Origin: Pseudomonadota bacterium
Lineage (GTDB): Bacteria > Pseudomonadota > Alphaproteobacteria > Rhizobiales > Kaistiaceae
DNA: 11,197 nt
Direction: 5' to 3'
NCBI GenBank assembly: GCA_023391905.1
Contig: JAEWAD010000004.1
Coordinates: 1-11,197 of the forward strand
The notes beneath the pieces are model-generated. The model was not told the origin of the DNA. It made no database searches and saw nothing but the letters and a program-made list of their open reading frames with translations. Each line of letters opens with the position of its first letter. Position 1 is the first letter of the stretch. Both the position numbers and the translations under genes were made by a program. Of this stretch, positions 1 through 8,438 are shown piece by piece.

Positions 1-2240
1 CCGGCGATCATCGACAGCAGGCGCGGATGATCCGGCGCCAGCACGGTGATCTCGGTGATCGATTCGAAGGCCCGTGTCGAGACGGCCGTCGCCAACGTCT
101 TGCCCGAGCGGTCGGCATCGCGCATCAGCTCGGCATGGGCGATCTTGCGTGGCAGGTCGACCCGGAGCCAATAGGCCGGATAGTGCCGGTCGAGATAGCG
201 GGCGAGCTCGTCGGCCGGCCAGTCGGCGAGCGCCTCGGCCAGTTCCGCCTTGGCGGCGGCCACGCGCTCGTCGCGCGATACCTGGCTGTGGCCGCCGGTC
301 AGGAGCGGCTCGGTCTCGTAATAGAGCGTGCGCAGCAGCTGCCCCTTCCAGCCGTTCCAGACGCCGGGGCCGACCGCCTTGATGTCGGCGATGGTCAGCA
401 CCATCAGCATCTTCAGCCGCTCCAGGCTCTGCACGATCGCCGCGAAATCCTGGATCGTCTTGCGGTCGCCGAGATCGCGCGACTGCGCCGTCATGCTCAT
501 CAGCAGATGATGTTCGACCAGCCAGGCGACCGTCTCTGTCTGGGCCGGCGAGAGGCCGAAGCGCGGGCAGAGCTTGCGCGCCACGCGGGCGCCGGCAAGC
601 GAGTGATCCTCCGGCCGACCCTTGGCGACATCATGCAGGAACATCGCGACATAGAGCGCGGTGCGGTCCTGAATGGTCGGCATCACGGCGTTGGCGAGCG
701 GATGGTCGCTGGCCCGGTCGCCGCCGTCGATCTCCGACAGGACGCCGATCGAGCGGATCAGGTGCTCGTCGACGGTATAGTGGTGATACATGTTGAACTG
801 CATCATCGCGACGACCTTGCCGAAGTCCGGCACGAAGCGACCCAGCACGCCGGCTTCGTTCATCCGACGCAGCACGACCTCCGGCTGGTTGCGCGAGGCG
901 ACCAGCTCCAGGAACAGGCGGTTCGCCTCGGGATCCTCGCGCAGCCTCGTGTCGATCAGCTTCAGCGACCGCGTCACCTGCTTCATCGCGTCGGGATGGA
1001 AGGCGAGGTTGTGCTTGTCGGCGAGGTGGAAGATGCGGATCAGGTTGACCGGATCGCGCGCGAACACCTCGGGCGAGGCCATGTTGATGCGGTCGTGCTC
1101 GACGACGAAATCGCTGGAGCCGGTGATCTTGCGATGGCGGCGGCGCGAGCCGAACGGGAAGAAGCGGTTCAGCAGCGGCGTCGGCTTGGCGTTCTCCTCC
1201 TCGAGGGCGGCGCAGAAGATCATCGTCAGGTCGCCGACATCCTTGGCGACCAGGAAGTAGTGCTTCATGAAGCGCTCGACATCTTTCATGCCGGGATGCG
1301 AGGTGTAGCCGAGCCGGACCGCCATCTCGCGCTGCACGTCGAAGGAGAGCCGTTCCTCTGGCCGCCCGGTCAGGAAATGCAGGTGGCAGCGCACCGACCA
1401 GAGGAAATCCTCCGACTTGCGGAACAACGTCAGTTCCGAGCGGGCGAACGCACCGGTTTCGACCAGCGCGTCGCCGGAACGGACGCGATAGAAATACTTG
1501 GCGATCCAGAACAGCGTGTGCAGGTCACGAAGGCCGCCCTTGCCTTCCTTGACGTTGGGCTCGACCAGATAGCGCGAGGCGCCCTGGCGGCGGTGGCGCT
1601 CGTCGCGCTCGGCCAGCTTGGCGACGATGAATTCCGGCCCCGTGCCCTTGACCACCTCGGCGTCGAAGCGCTGGCTCAGTTCGTCGAACAGCTTCTCGTC
1701 GCCCCAGAGAAACCGCGCCTCCAGGATCGCCGTGCGGATCGTCATGTCGCCGCGCGAGAGGCGCACGCATTCGTCGACGTTGCGGGTGGCATGTCCGACC
1801 TTCAGGCCGAGATCCCACAGCATGTAGAGCACGAATTCGACGATGCTCTCGCCCCAGGGCGTCTGCTTGTAGGGCAGGAGGAACAAGAGGTCGATGTCGG
1901 AGCCCGGCGCCAGCATGCCGCGGCCATAGCCGCCGACCGCCACCAGCGCCATGCGCTCGGCCGAAGTCGGGTTCTCGGCCGGATAGACATGGCGCAGCGC
2001 GACCTCGTAGATCGCGCCGATGATGTCGTCCTGCAATTGCGACAGCCGGCGCGCGCAGGCGCTGCCACGACCATCGGCGACCAGTTGTGCCTCCGCCGCC
2101 GCCCGGCCATCCCGCAACACCTGCTTCAGATGCGCGAGCACGGCGCCGCGCAACGCGGACTTGTCGATACCGGACGCCATCGCATGCAACTCCGCGGCGA
2201 GCGGCGAGCCAGCGGGAAGCGCTTTTTCGGTTCGGGTCAT
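1..2240 (-). CDS. glnD: [Protein-PII] uridylyltransferase / uridylyl-removing enzyme, C-terminus cut by window edge
   Basis: GlnD is the cytosolic sensor of nitrogen status: it uridylylates PII proteins (GlnB/GlnK) when glutamine is low and removes UMP when glutamine is high. About 746 codons are visible from the ATG at 2240; the family runs to roughly 930-950, so most of the tandem ACT (glutamine-sensing) region lies outside. Visible landmarks are the nucleotidyltransferase signature GGYGRGMLAPGSDID at residues 103-117 (metal-binding D115 and D117), the conserved YLVEPNVKEGKGGLRDLHT stretch, and the HD hydrolase pair H536-D537 followed by the EDHS and VEHHLLMSM segments. The start of ACT1 (ITEITVLAPDHPRLLSMIAG) ends at the edge. 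No active-site residue seems to be missing. The start has no clear Shine-Dalgarno; it was chosen because it is the first in-frame ATG and gives an N-terminus of family length. It lies 102 bases downstream of mutS and is probably co-transcribed with it. Confidence 0.97.
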   Translation of the reverse strand, partial: MTRTEKALPAGSPLAAELHAMASGIDKSALRGAVLAHLKQVLRDGRAAAEAQLVADGRGSACARRLSQLQDDIIGAIYEVALRHVYPAENPTSAERMALVAVGGYGRGMLAPGSDIDLLFLLPYKQTPWGESIVEFVLYMLWDLGLKVGHATRNVDECVRLSRGDMTIRTAILEARFLWGDEKLFDELSQRFDAEVVKGTGPEFIVAKLAERDERHRRQGASRYLVEPNVKEGKGGLRDLHTLFWIAKYFYRVRSGDALVETGAFARSELTLFRKSEDFLWSVRCHLHFLTGRPEERLSFDVQREMAVRLGYTSHPGMKDVERFMKHYFLVAKDVGDLTMIFCAALEEENAKPTPLLNRFFPFGSRRRHRKITGSSDFVVEHDRINMASPEVFARDPVNLIRIFHLADKHNLAFHPDAMKQVTRSLKLIDTRLREDPEANRLFLELVASRNQPEVVLRRMNEAGVLGRFVPDFGKVVAMMQFNMYHHYTVDEHLIRSIGVLSEIDGGDRASDHPLANAVMPTIQDRTALYVAMFLHDVAKGRPEDHSLAGARVARKLCPRFGLSPAQTETVAWLVEHHLLMSMTAQSRDLGDRKTIQDFAAIVQSLERLKMLMVLTIADIKAVGPGVWNGWKGQLLRTLYYETEPLLTGGHSQVSRDERVAAAKAELAEALADWPADELARYLDRHYPAYWLRVDLPRKIAHAELMRDADRSGKTLATAVSTRAFESITEITVLAPDHPRLLSMIA

Positions 2241-2342
2241 GGAGGCGGTCGGCCCTCGATTGTGGCGGAAGGGCCAGACGGTAGACCGCTTTTCGCCGCC
2301 GCGCCAAGAGGCGCGACGGATCCGCCACGTCGGCGGACAGGC
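2241..2342 (-). other. mutS-glnD intercistronic gap with two strong inverted repeats
   Basis: This 102-base gap holds no gene. Nearest mutS there is a perfect 6-bp inverted repeat (TCCGCC at 2321-2326, GGCGGA at 2332-2337, 5-nt loop). Next, 2296-2305 pairs with 2310-2319 as 9 bp with one mismatch around a 4-nt loop. In the minus-strand transcript neither stem is followed by a run of T, so neither looks like a classic intrinsic terminator. They could be intercistronic stabilising stems or partial terminators. The structure is seen in the sequence; the role is inference. Confidence 0.45.
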
Positions 2343-5057
2343 TCACGCGCTGCCGGCGCGGATCGCCTTCAGCCCGTAGAGCGCCTCCAGCGCCTGGCGC
2401 GGGGTCATTTCGTCCGGCGCGAGGCCGTCGAGCGCCGGACCGAGCGGATCTTCCGCAACGACAGGCTGCGGTTTGACGGCCAGCGCGGCAAATAGCGGCA
2501 GGTCGTCGATCAGCGTCGCGGCCGGGGATTTCCGGTCGGTCTCCTCGAGATGCGAGAGCACGTCGCGCGCCCGCGCCACGACCGAGGCCGGCAAGCCGGC
2601 GAGCTTTGCCACTTGGATGCCGTAGGAGCGGTCGGCCGCACCGGCGACGATCTCGTGCAGGAAGACGACGTCGCCGTTCCATTCCTTGACCCGGACGGTG
2701 GCGTTCTCGAGCCGGTCGAGCCGCTGCGAGAGCGCCGTCAGCTCGTGATAATGCGTGGCGAACAGGCCGCGCGAACAATTGACCTCGTGCAGATGCTCGA
2801 TCGCCGCCCAGGCGATCGACAGGCCGTCGAAGGTCGCCGTGCCGCGACCGATCTCGTCGAGGATGACCAGCGAGCGCTCGGTCGCCTGGTTCAGGATCGC
2901 CGCCGTCTCGACCATCTCGACCATGAAGGTGGAGCGGCCGCGTGCGAGATCGTCGGCGGCGCCGACGCGGCTGAACAGCCGGTCGACGATGCCGAGATGG
3001 GCGCTCTCGGCCGGCACGTAGGATCCGATCTGCGCCAGGATGGCGATCAGGCCGTTCTGGCGCAGGAAGGTCGACTTACCGGCCATGTTCGGGCCGGTGA
3101 TCAGCCAGATCAGGCCCGGCTTGCCGTCGGCGCGGGCGCCGAGATCGCAGCCATTGGCGACGAAGGCGGCCCCGCCGTCGCGCTTCAGCGCCTGCTCGAC
3201 CACCGGATGGCGGCCGCCCCGGATGTCGAAGGCGAGCGAATTGTCGACGACCGGGCGGGCGTAATTGTCGGTCTCGGCCAGCGTTGCCAGCGCCGCCGTG
3301 ACGTCGATGACGGCCAGCGCCGCGGCGACAGTGCGCAGCGTCTCGGCCACCGCGATGACGCGGGCGAGCAGGGTATCGAAGATCGCCTGCTCGATCGCCA
3401 GCGCGCGGTCGCCGGCCGAGGCGATCTTTGCCTCGAGGTCGGCGAGCTCGGTGGTGATGAAGCGCATGGCGCCGGCCATGGTCTGGCGATGGATGTAGCG
3501 GCCGGCGAACTCGGCGCCGAGCAGCCGCTCGCCATGCTGTTGCGGCACCTCGATGAAATAGCCGAGGACATTGTTGTGCTTGATCTTGAGCGCCTTGATG
3601 TCGGTCTCGGCGGCGTAGGTCGCCTGCAGGCCGGCGATCACCTGGCGGCTCTCGTCGCGCAGCGCCCGCGTCGTGTCGAGGTCGGCGTCGTAGCCGGCCC
3701 GGACGAAGCCGCCGTCGCGGCGGAGCAGCGGCAACTCGTCGGCAAGCGCGATCGCGAGTTCGCCTGCGAGATCGTGCGGCGCCTCGACGAGCGAAGTCCG
3801 CGCCGCCGCGATCTCCTCGGGCAGATCCGCGCCATCCTCGCCGAGGACGGTCGCCAGCCGCGCCGCCGCGTCGAGCGCGAAGCGGATGCCGGCGAGATCG
3901 CGCGGGCCGCCGCGATTGAGCGACAGGCGCGACAGGGCGCGGGCGAGATCCGGGCTGGCGCCGAGTGCCTCGCGCAGCACCGCGCGGCGACGGCCGAGAC
4001 GCAGCATGTGATCGAGCGCGTCGAGCCGGCGCCCGATCAGGTCGGGATCGGTCGACGGACTGGCGAGCCGTTCGGCGAGAAGCCTCGAGCCAGGTCCGGT
4101 CACCGTGCGGTCGATGGCGGCGAGCAGGCTGCCGCGCCGTTCGCCGGAGAGCGTGCGCACCAGTTCGAGATTGGCGCGCGTCGCCGCGTCGATCAGCATG
4201 ACGGCGCCGTCGCTCTCGCGGATCGGCCGGGCGAGCGGCGGCCGCTCGCTGATCTGCGTCTTCTCGACATAGGCGAGCGCGGCGGCGGCGGCCGAAAGCT
4301 CGACGCGTGAGAACGAGCCGAGCCCGTCCAGCGTGCCGACGCCGAAATAGGCGGCAAGCCGGCTCGCCGCGGTCGCGCCATCGAAGAAGGCGCCCGGCAG
4401 CGGCGTCACCGAGACCGGCAGCTCCCGTACGAAGGTTCCGAGAACCTCATCGGCGAAGAAGCTGTCCGGCACCAGCAATTCGCGCGGGTCGACACGGGCG
4501 ACATCGGCCGAGAGACGGAGCCCGTCACTTTCGGCGAGGCGGAAATCGCCGGTCGAGATGTCGATCCAGGCGATGGCGAACCGGTCCTGGCCGTCCTCGC
4601 CGGCGCCGCGCTGGCGGGCGATGGCGGCGAGATAATTGTTGCGGCCGGCGTCGAGCAGCGTGTCCTCGGTCAGCGAACCGGGCGTGACGAGACGGACGAC
4701 GGCGCGGCGGACGACGGACTTGCCGCCGCGCTTCTTGGCCTCGGCCGGGTCCTCGGTCTGCTCGCAGACCGCGACGCGATGGCCGAGCGCGATCAGCTTC
4801 TGCAGATAGTCGTTGGCGGCATGCACCGGCACGCCGCACATCGGGATGTCCTCGCCGAGATGCTTGCCCCGCTTGGTCAGCGTGATGCCGAGCGCCCGCG
4901 ACGCCACTTCGGCGTCGGCGAAGAACAATTCGTAGAAATCGCCCATCCGGTAGAACAGAAGGCTGTCCGGATTGGCGGATTTGATCTCGAGGAACTGCTC
5001 CATCATCGGCGTGGGCCGAGGCAGGGCGGTGTCGGTGGCGGGGTCTGGCGCGAGCAT
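2343..5057 (-). CDS. mutS: DNA mismatch repair protein MutS
   Basis: MutS recognises mismatches and small loops in newly replicated DNA and, as an ATP-driven sliding clamp, recruits MutL. The 904-residue product is of family length for alphaproteobacteria. The mismatch-reading Phe-x-Glu motif is F41-Y42-E43 within GDFYELFF. The connector, lever and clamp regions follow. The C-terminal ABC-type ATPase carries Walker A GPNMAGKST at 655-663, Walker B with D734-E735 in LVILDEIGRGT, and the FATHYHELTAL switch segment. The C-terminal tail has the usual LTPR-like motif, here MTPRQALEALYGLK. The ATG at 5057 has no good Shine-Dalgarno; an alternative ATG-ATG pair at residues 18-19 would remove only a poorly conserved leader, so the exact start is uncertain. 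It is divergent from maeB and upstream of glnD on the same strand. It appears intact. Confidence 0.98.
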   Translation of the reverse strand: MLAPDPATDTALPRPTPMMEQFLEIKSANPDSLLFYRMGDFYELFFADAEVASRALGITLTKRGKHLGEDIPMCGVPVHAANDYLQKLIALGHRVAVCEQTEDPAEAKKRGGKSVVRRAVVRLVTPGSLTEDTLLDAGRNNYLAAIARQRGAGEDGQDRFAIAWIDISTGDFRLAESDGLRLSADVARVDPRELLVPDSFFADEVLGTFVRELPVSVTPLPGAFFDGATAASRLAAYFGVGTLDGLGSFSRVELSAAAAALAYVEKTQISERPPLARPIRESDGAVMLIDAATRANLELVRTLSGERRGSLLAAIDRTVTGPGSRLLAERLASPSTDPDLIGRRLDALDHMLRLGRRRAVLREALGASPDLARALSRLSLNRGGPRDLAGIRFALDAAARLATVLGEDGADLPEEIAAARTSLVEAPHDLAGELAIALADELPLLRRDGGFVRAGYDADLDTTRALRDESRQVIAGLQATYAAETDIKALKIKHNNVLGYFIEVPQQHGERLLGAEFAGRYIHRQTMAGAMRFITTELADLEAKIASAGDRALAIEQAIFDTLLARVIAVAETLRTVAAALAVIDVTAALATLAETDNYARPVVDNSLAFDIRGGRHPVVEQALKRDGGAAFVANGCDLGARADGKPGLIWLITGPNMAGKSTFLRQNGLIAILAQIGSYVPAESAHLGIVDRLFSRVGAADDLARGRSTFMVEMVETAAILNQATERSLVILDEIGRGTATFDGLSIAWAAIEHLHEVNCSRGLFATHYHELTALSQRLDRLENATVRVKEWNGDVVFLHEIVAGAADRSYGIQVAKLAGLPASVVARARDVLSHLEETDRKSPAATLIDDLPLFAALAVKPQPVVAEDPLGPALDGLAPDEMTPRQALEALYGLKAIRAGSA

Positions 5058-5212
5058 GGCCGGACGCTAGCAAAACGTTGAAGGTGTTTCACCCTCGCCG
5101 ACAATACCAATCCGCTTGAGATCACAGAAACCGGTGATATCGTCGCCGTCCCACATCTTGAGACGGCGAATGCCGTCCGCCCCCGGAAACGCCCACGCCG
5201 AGCCCCGAAACG
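5058..5212. promoter_or_regulatory. Divergent mutS/maeB promoter region
   Basis: This 155-base spacer must hold the 5' signals of both genes. It is less GC-rich than its surroundings near 5070-5140. Rightward, a weak sigma-70-like pair is visible: TTGAAG at 5078-5083 and GACAAT at 5100-5105, 16 bases apart, each matching consensus at four of six positions. I could not pick out a convincing leftward promoter for mutS. Two overlapping inverted repeats sit in the presumed maeB leader and are listed separately. Confidence 0.35.
5144..5177 (+). repeat. Overlapping, mutually exclusive inverted repeats in the maeB leader
   Basis: CGCCGTC at 5144-5150 is perfectly complementary to GACGGCG at 5162-5168 (7 bp, 11-nt loop). 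The second arm can instead pair as GACGGC 5162-5167 with GCCGTC 5172-5177 (6 bp, 4-nt loop). The two hairpins compete for the same strand and end 35 bases before the maeB start codon. This could be a leader switch, an operator for a DNA-binding protein, or chance in GC-rich DNA. Confidence 0.35.
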
Positions 5213-7495
5213 ATGACCGAGACCAAACGTCCCGCCAAGAGCGGCCCTGTGCTGACCGACGCCGAAGCGCTCGACTTCCACGCCCATGGCCGGCCCGGCA
5301 AGCTCGAGATCACGCCGACCAAGCCGATGGCGACGCAGCGCGACCTGTCGCTCGCCTATTCGCCCGGCGTCGCCGTGCCAGTGAAGGCGATCGCCGAGGA
5401 TCCGTCCAAGGCCTACGACTACACGACGCGCGGCAACGTCGTCGCCGTCATCTCGAACGGCACCGCCATCCTCGGCCTCGGCAATCTCGGCCCGCTCGCC
5501 TCGAAGCCGGTGATGGAGGGCAAGGCCGTCCTCTTCAAGCGCTTCGCCGACATCGACTCGATCGATCTCGAGCTCGACACCGAGGACGTCGACGCCTTCG
5601 TCAACTCGGTCCGCTATCTCGGACCCTCCTTCGGCGGCATCAACCTGGAAGACATCAAGGCGCCGGACTGCTTCGTCATCGAGAGCCGCCTGCGCGAGCT
5701 GATGGACATTCCCGTCTTCCATGACGACCAGCACGGCACGGCGATCATCGCCACCGCCGGCATGATCAACGCGCTGCACCTGACCGGCCGCGACATCAAG
5801 ACGACCCGCCTCGTCTGCAACGGCGCCGGCGCCGCCGGCATCGCTTGCATCGAGCTCGTCAAGGCGATGGGCATGCCGGCCGAGAACGTCATCCTCTGCG
5901 ACACCAAGGGCGTGGTCTACCAGGGCCGCACCGAAGGCATGAACCAGTGGAAGACGGCGCATGCCTCGCCCACCGACGCACGCACGCTCGAGGACGCGAT
6001 GAAGGGCGCCGACATCTTCTTCGGCGTCTCGGCCAAGGGCGCGCTGACGCCGGACATGGTCCGCTCGATGGCGCCGAAGCCGATCATCTTCGCCATGGCC
6101 AATCCCGATCCGGAGATCACGCCGGAGGAAGTGGCCGAGATCCGCGACGACGCGATCATGGCGACGGGCCGGTCGGACTATCCGAACCAGGTCAACAACG
6201 TCCTCGGCTTCCCCTACATCTTCCGTGGCGCCCTCGACGTGCGCGCCACGACCATCAACGAGGACATGAAGATCGCGGCCGCCAACGCCCTCGCGGCGCT
6301 GGCGCGCAAGGATGTTCCGGACGAGGTCGCCGCCGCCTATCAGGGCGTCCGTCCCCGTTTCGGGCCGCACTACATCATCCCGGTGCCATTCGATCCGCGC
6401 CTGCTCTCGGACATTCCGGCCGCCGTCGCCCAGGCGGCGATGGATTCGGGCGTCGCCGGCAAGCCGATCGAGGACATGGCCGCCTACAAGATCCAGCTCT
6501 CGGCCCGCCGCGACCCGATCGTCAGCACGCTGGCCCGCATCTACGAGCGCGTGCGCCGCAATCCGAAGCGCGTGGTGTTCGCCGAGGGCGAGGAGGAGCA
6601 GGTCATCCGCGCCGCCGCCAGCTTCGTGGCGCAGGAACTCGGCACCGCGATCCTGATCGGCCGCGAGGACATCATCCGCGAGACGGCGGCGAATGCCGAC
6701 ATCGAGATCCGGGACGGAATGGAGATCCACAATGCGCGGCTGTCGCAGCGCAATCCCGCCTATATCGACTTCCTCTATGCGCGCCTGCAGCGGCAGGGCT
6801 ACCTGCTGCGCGACAGCCAGCGCCTGATCAACACCGACCGCAACTATTTCGGCGCCACCATGGTGGCGCTCGGCGATGCGGACGCGATGGTCTCCGGCGT
6901 CACGCGCAATTATTCGACGGTGCTGCACGACGTCCGCAAGGTCATCGACACCCGGCCCGGCCACCGGGTCATCGGCGTGTCGATCGCGCTGATCCGCGGC
7001 CGGACCGTGGTCGTCGCCGATACGGCGGTGCACGACATGCCGACGGGCGAGGAGCTCGCCGACATCGCGGTCGAGGCGGCCGGCGTCGCCAAGCGCCTCG
7101 GCTACGAGCCGCGCGTCGCCATGCTCGCCTATTCGACCTTCGGCCAGCCAGAGAGCGAGCGCTCCCGCCATGTGCGCGAGGCGGTGCAGATCCTCGAGCG
7201 GCGGCGCGTCGGATTCGAGTTCGACGGCGAGATGGCCGCCGACGTGGCGCTGAACCCGAAGGCGATGGCGGCCTATCCGTTCTGCCGCCTGTCGGGCCCG
7301 GCCAACGTGCTGGTCATGCCGGCGTTCCACTCGGCCTCGATCTCGACCAAGATGCTGCAGGAGCTCGGCGGCGCCACCGTCATCGGGCCGCTGCTGGTCG
7401 GCCTCGACAAGCCAGTGCAGATCCTGTCGCTCGGCGCGCGCGACAGCGACATCGTCAACATGGCGGCACTGGCGGCGTTCAACGTGGGCGGGTAA
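5213..7495 (+). CDS. maeB: Malic enzyme fused to a phosphotransacetylase-like domain (probably NADP-dependent)
   Basis: This enzyme oxidatively decarboxylates malate to pyruvate with reduction of NAD(P)+, feeding acetyl-CoA formation and NADPH supply during growth on C4-dicarboxylates. The 760-residue length matches the large chimeric class (E. coli MaeB, S. meliloti TME/DME). Residues about 20-430 form the malic enzyme part: SPGVAVP near the start, the catalytic FHDDQHGTA segment with D171-D172, and the Rossmann glycine cluster G204-A-G-A-A-G209. A phosphate acetyltransferase-like domain begins near residue 434 (DPIVSTLARIYERVRRNPKR) and runs to the end. In the S. meliloti homologues this domain was reported to lack transacetylase activity and to affect assembly and acetyl-CoA response. 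Cofactor preference cannot be read reliably here; by position next to mutS it resembles the NADP enzyme TME. The start lacks an obvious Shine-Dalgarno, but homology begins within about 15 residues of it. Confidence 0.95.
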   Translation: MTETKRPAKSGPVLTDAEALDFHAHGRPGKLEITPTKPMATQRDLSLAYSPGVAVPVKAIAEDPSKAYDYTTRGNVVAVISNGTAILGLGNLGPLASKPVMEGKAVLFKRFADIDSIDLELDTEDVDAFVNSVRYLGPSFGGINLEDIKAPDCFVIESRLRELMDIPVFHDDQHGTAIIATAGMINALHLTGRDIKTTRLVCNGAGAAGIACIELVKAMGMPAENVILCDTKGVVYQGRTEGMNQWKTAHASPTDARTLEDAMKGADIFFGVSAKGALTPDMVRSMAPKPIIFAMANPDPEITPEEVAEIRDDAIMATGRSDYPNQVNNVLGFPYIFRGALDVRATTINEDMKIAAANALAALARKDVPDEVAAAYQGVRPRFGPHYIIPVPFDPRLLSDIPAAVAQAAMDSGVAGKPIEDMAAYKIQLSARRDPIVSTLARIYERVRRNPKRVVFAEGEEEQVIRAAASFVAQELGTAILIGREDIIRETAANADIEIRDGMEIHNARLSQRNPAYIDFLYARLQRQGYLLRDSQRLINTDRNYFGATMVALGDADAMVSGVTRNYSTVLHDVRKVIDTRPGHRVIGVSIALIRGRTVVVADTAVHDMPTGEELADIAVEAAGVAKRLGYEPRVAMLAYSTFGQPESERSRHVREAVQILERRRVGFEFDGEMAADVALNPKAMAAYPFCRLSGPANVLVMPAFHSASISTKMLQELGGATVIGPLLVGLDKPVQILSLGARDSDIVNMAALAAFNVGG

Positions 7496-7529
7496 AGAGG
7501 CACGGCAACCGCCAACCCCGGGCCTCACG

Positions 7530-8429
7530 ATGCCGAAAGTCTACGACTGCTTCACCTTCTTCAACGAGCTCGATCTCCTGGAGGTGCGGCTGAACGAACT
7601 CGATGGCGTCGTCGACCGCTTCGTGCTGTGCGAGTCGCCCTACACCTTCCGCGGCCAGCCCAAGCCGCTGGTGTTCCAGGAGAACCGCGCCCGCTTCGCG
7701 CGGTTCCTCCCCAAGATCGAGCATGTCGTCGTCGACGACCTGCCGCTGGGCGGCCGCAAGAAGGAGCATGACTACTTCAAGAAGGAGCGCTTCCAGCGCA
7801 ATGCGCTGGCGCGCGGCCTCCGCGACGCTGCGCCGGACGACTACGTCATCCTCTGCGATATCGACGAGATCCCCCGCGCGAGCGTGATCGAGGCCATCGT
7901 GCGGGCGGACGGGCCGAAGGCCGTCCATCTGCTCGAGGTGGACTATTACACCTACTTCCTGAACCTCCTGACCTCGACCGGCTGGAACAAGCCGCGCATG
8001 GCGCGGCATGGCGACATCCGCAAGTTGCAGGCGCTGCGTTCGGGCGGCCCTGGCTGGGCGCCGAAAGAGAAGCGGGTCCTGTCCGTGCTCCGGCAGTGGA
8101 AGCGCATGGTGTTCGGCGTCCGGCCGCGACCCTGGGTGACCGTGCCCGACGCGGGATGGCACTTCACCTCGATGAACGGCCCGGCAGCGGTGCGCGAGAA
8201 GATGATGGCCTATTCGCATGTCCGGCCGGACATGGAGGACGAGGCGGCGATCATCGGCAAGATCGCCGCCATCCTGGAAAAGGCCGTCGCGAATGGCGAC
8301 GGCGCGACGCCCCGGCTCGCGGCGCTCGAAGAGATGCCGGCCTTCATCCGCGACAATCCCGAGCGCTTCGCCGGCCTGATCGCCTCCGCCGAGACCGTGG
8401 CGGAATACCGGGCGCTGGCCCGGCGCTGA
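7530..8429 (+). CDS. Glycosyltransferase family 17 protein
   Basis: The product of 299 residues resembles the GT17 family, whose founding member is the animal enzyme MGAT3 (beta-1,4-GlcNAc transfer to the core mannose of N-glycans). Bacterial members have mostly unknown acceptors and are usually assumed to act on surface or secreted glycans. Diagnostic features are the N-terminal YDCFTFFNELDLLEVRLNEL stretch (residues 5-24), ESPYTFRGQPKPL at 35-47, the DxD-type metal/nucleotide-sugar motif D110-I-D112 followed by EIPR, and the C-terminal GWHF motif at 209-212. There is no signal peptide or membrane segment, so it is probably cytosolic. It lies 34 bases after maeB on the same strand and has no Shine-Dalgarno close to the ATG; the nearest purine-rich run (AAGAGG) overlaps the maeB stop, about 29 bases upstream. 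Co-transcription with maeB is plausible. Donor and acceptor sugars cannot be inferred. Confidence 0.88.
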   Translation: MPKVYDCFTFFNELDLLEVRLNELDGVVDRFVLCESPYTFRGQPKPLVFQENRARFARFLPKIEHVVVDDLPLGGRKKEHDYFKKERFQRNALARGLRDAAPDDYVILCDIDEIPRASVIEAIVRADGPKAVHLLEVDYYTYFLNLLTSTGWNKPRMARHGDIRKLQALRSGGPGWAPKEKRVLSVLRQWKRMVFGVRPRPWVTVPDAGWHFTSMNGPAAVREKMMAYSHVRPDMEDEAAIIGKIAAILEKAVANGDGATPRLAALEEMPAFIRDNPERFAGLIASAETVAEYRALARR

Positions 8430-8438
8430 GCGGAGCTG
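8430..8438. other. Nine-base convergent junction without terminator
   Basis: The glycosyltransferase stop and the pncA stop face each other across 9 bases. The only hairpin nearby (AGCCG at 8441-8445 with CGGCT at 8449-8453) lies within the end of pncA and has no T run in either direction. The two transcripts therefore probably overlap at their 3' ends. Confidence 0.6.

Noticed and set aside
27..2495. 822-codon open frame on the plus strand
   Set aside because: It lies antisense to glnD and the end of mutS. The minus-strand proteins carry all family motifs, while this translation is rich in R, H, D and A in the manner of antisense frames in high-GC codon-biased genes, with no recognisable domain.
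2550..4310. 586-codon open frame on the plus strand
   Set aside because: It is wholly antisense to mutS, whose ATPase and mismatch motifs are intact; composition is typical of a GC-rich shadow frame.
5003..7528. 841-codon open frame on the minus strand
   Set aside because: It is antisense to maeB over its entire length and overlaps the mutS start. It has no recognisable motif, so it is a shadow.
5845..7593. 582-codon open frame on the plus strand overlapping maeB
   Set aside because: It is the +1-shifted frame of maeB, extremely rich in Arg, Gly and Ala, and would run into the glycosyltransferase. It is not a frameshifted piece of maeB because the maeB frame is continuous.
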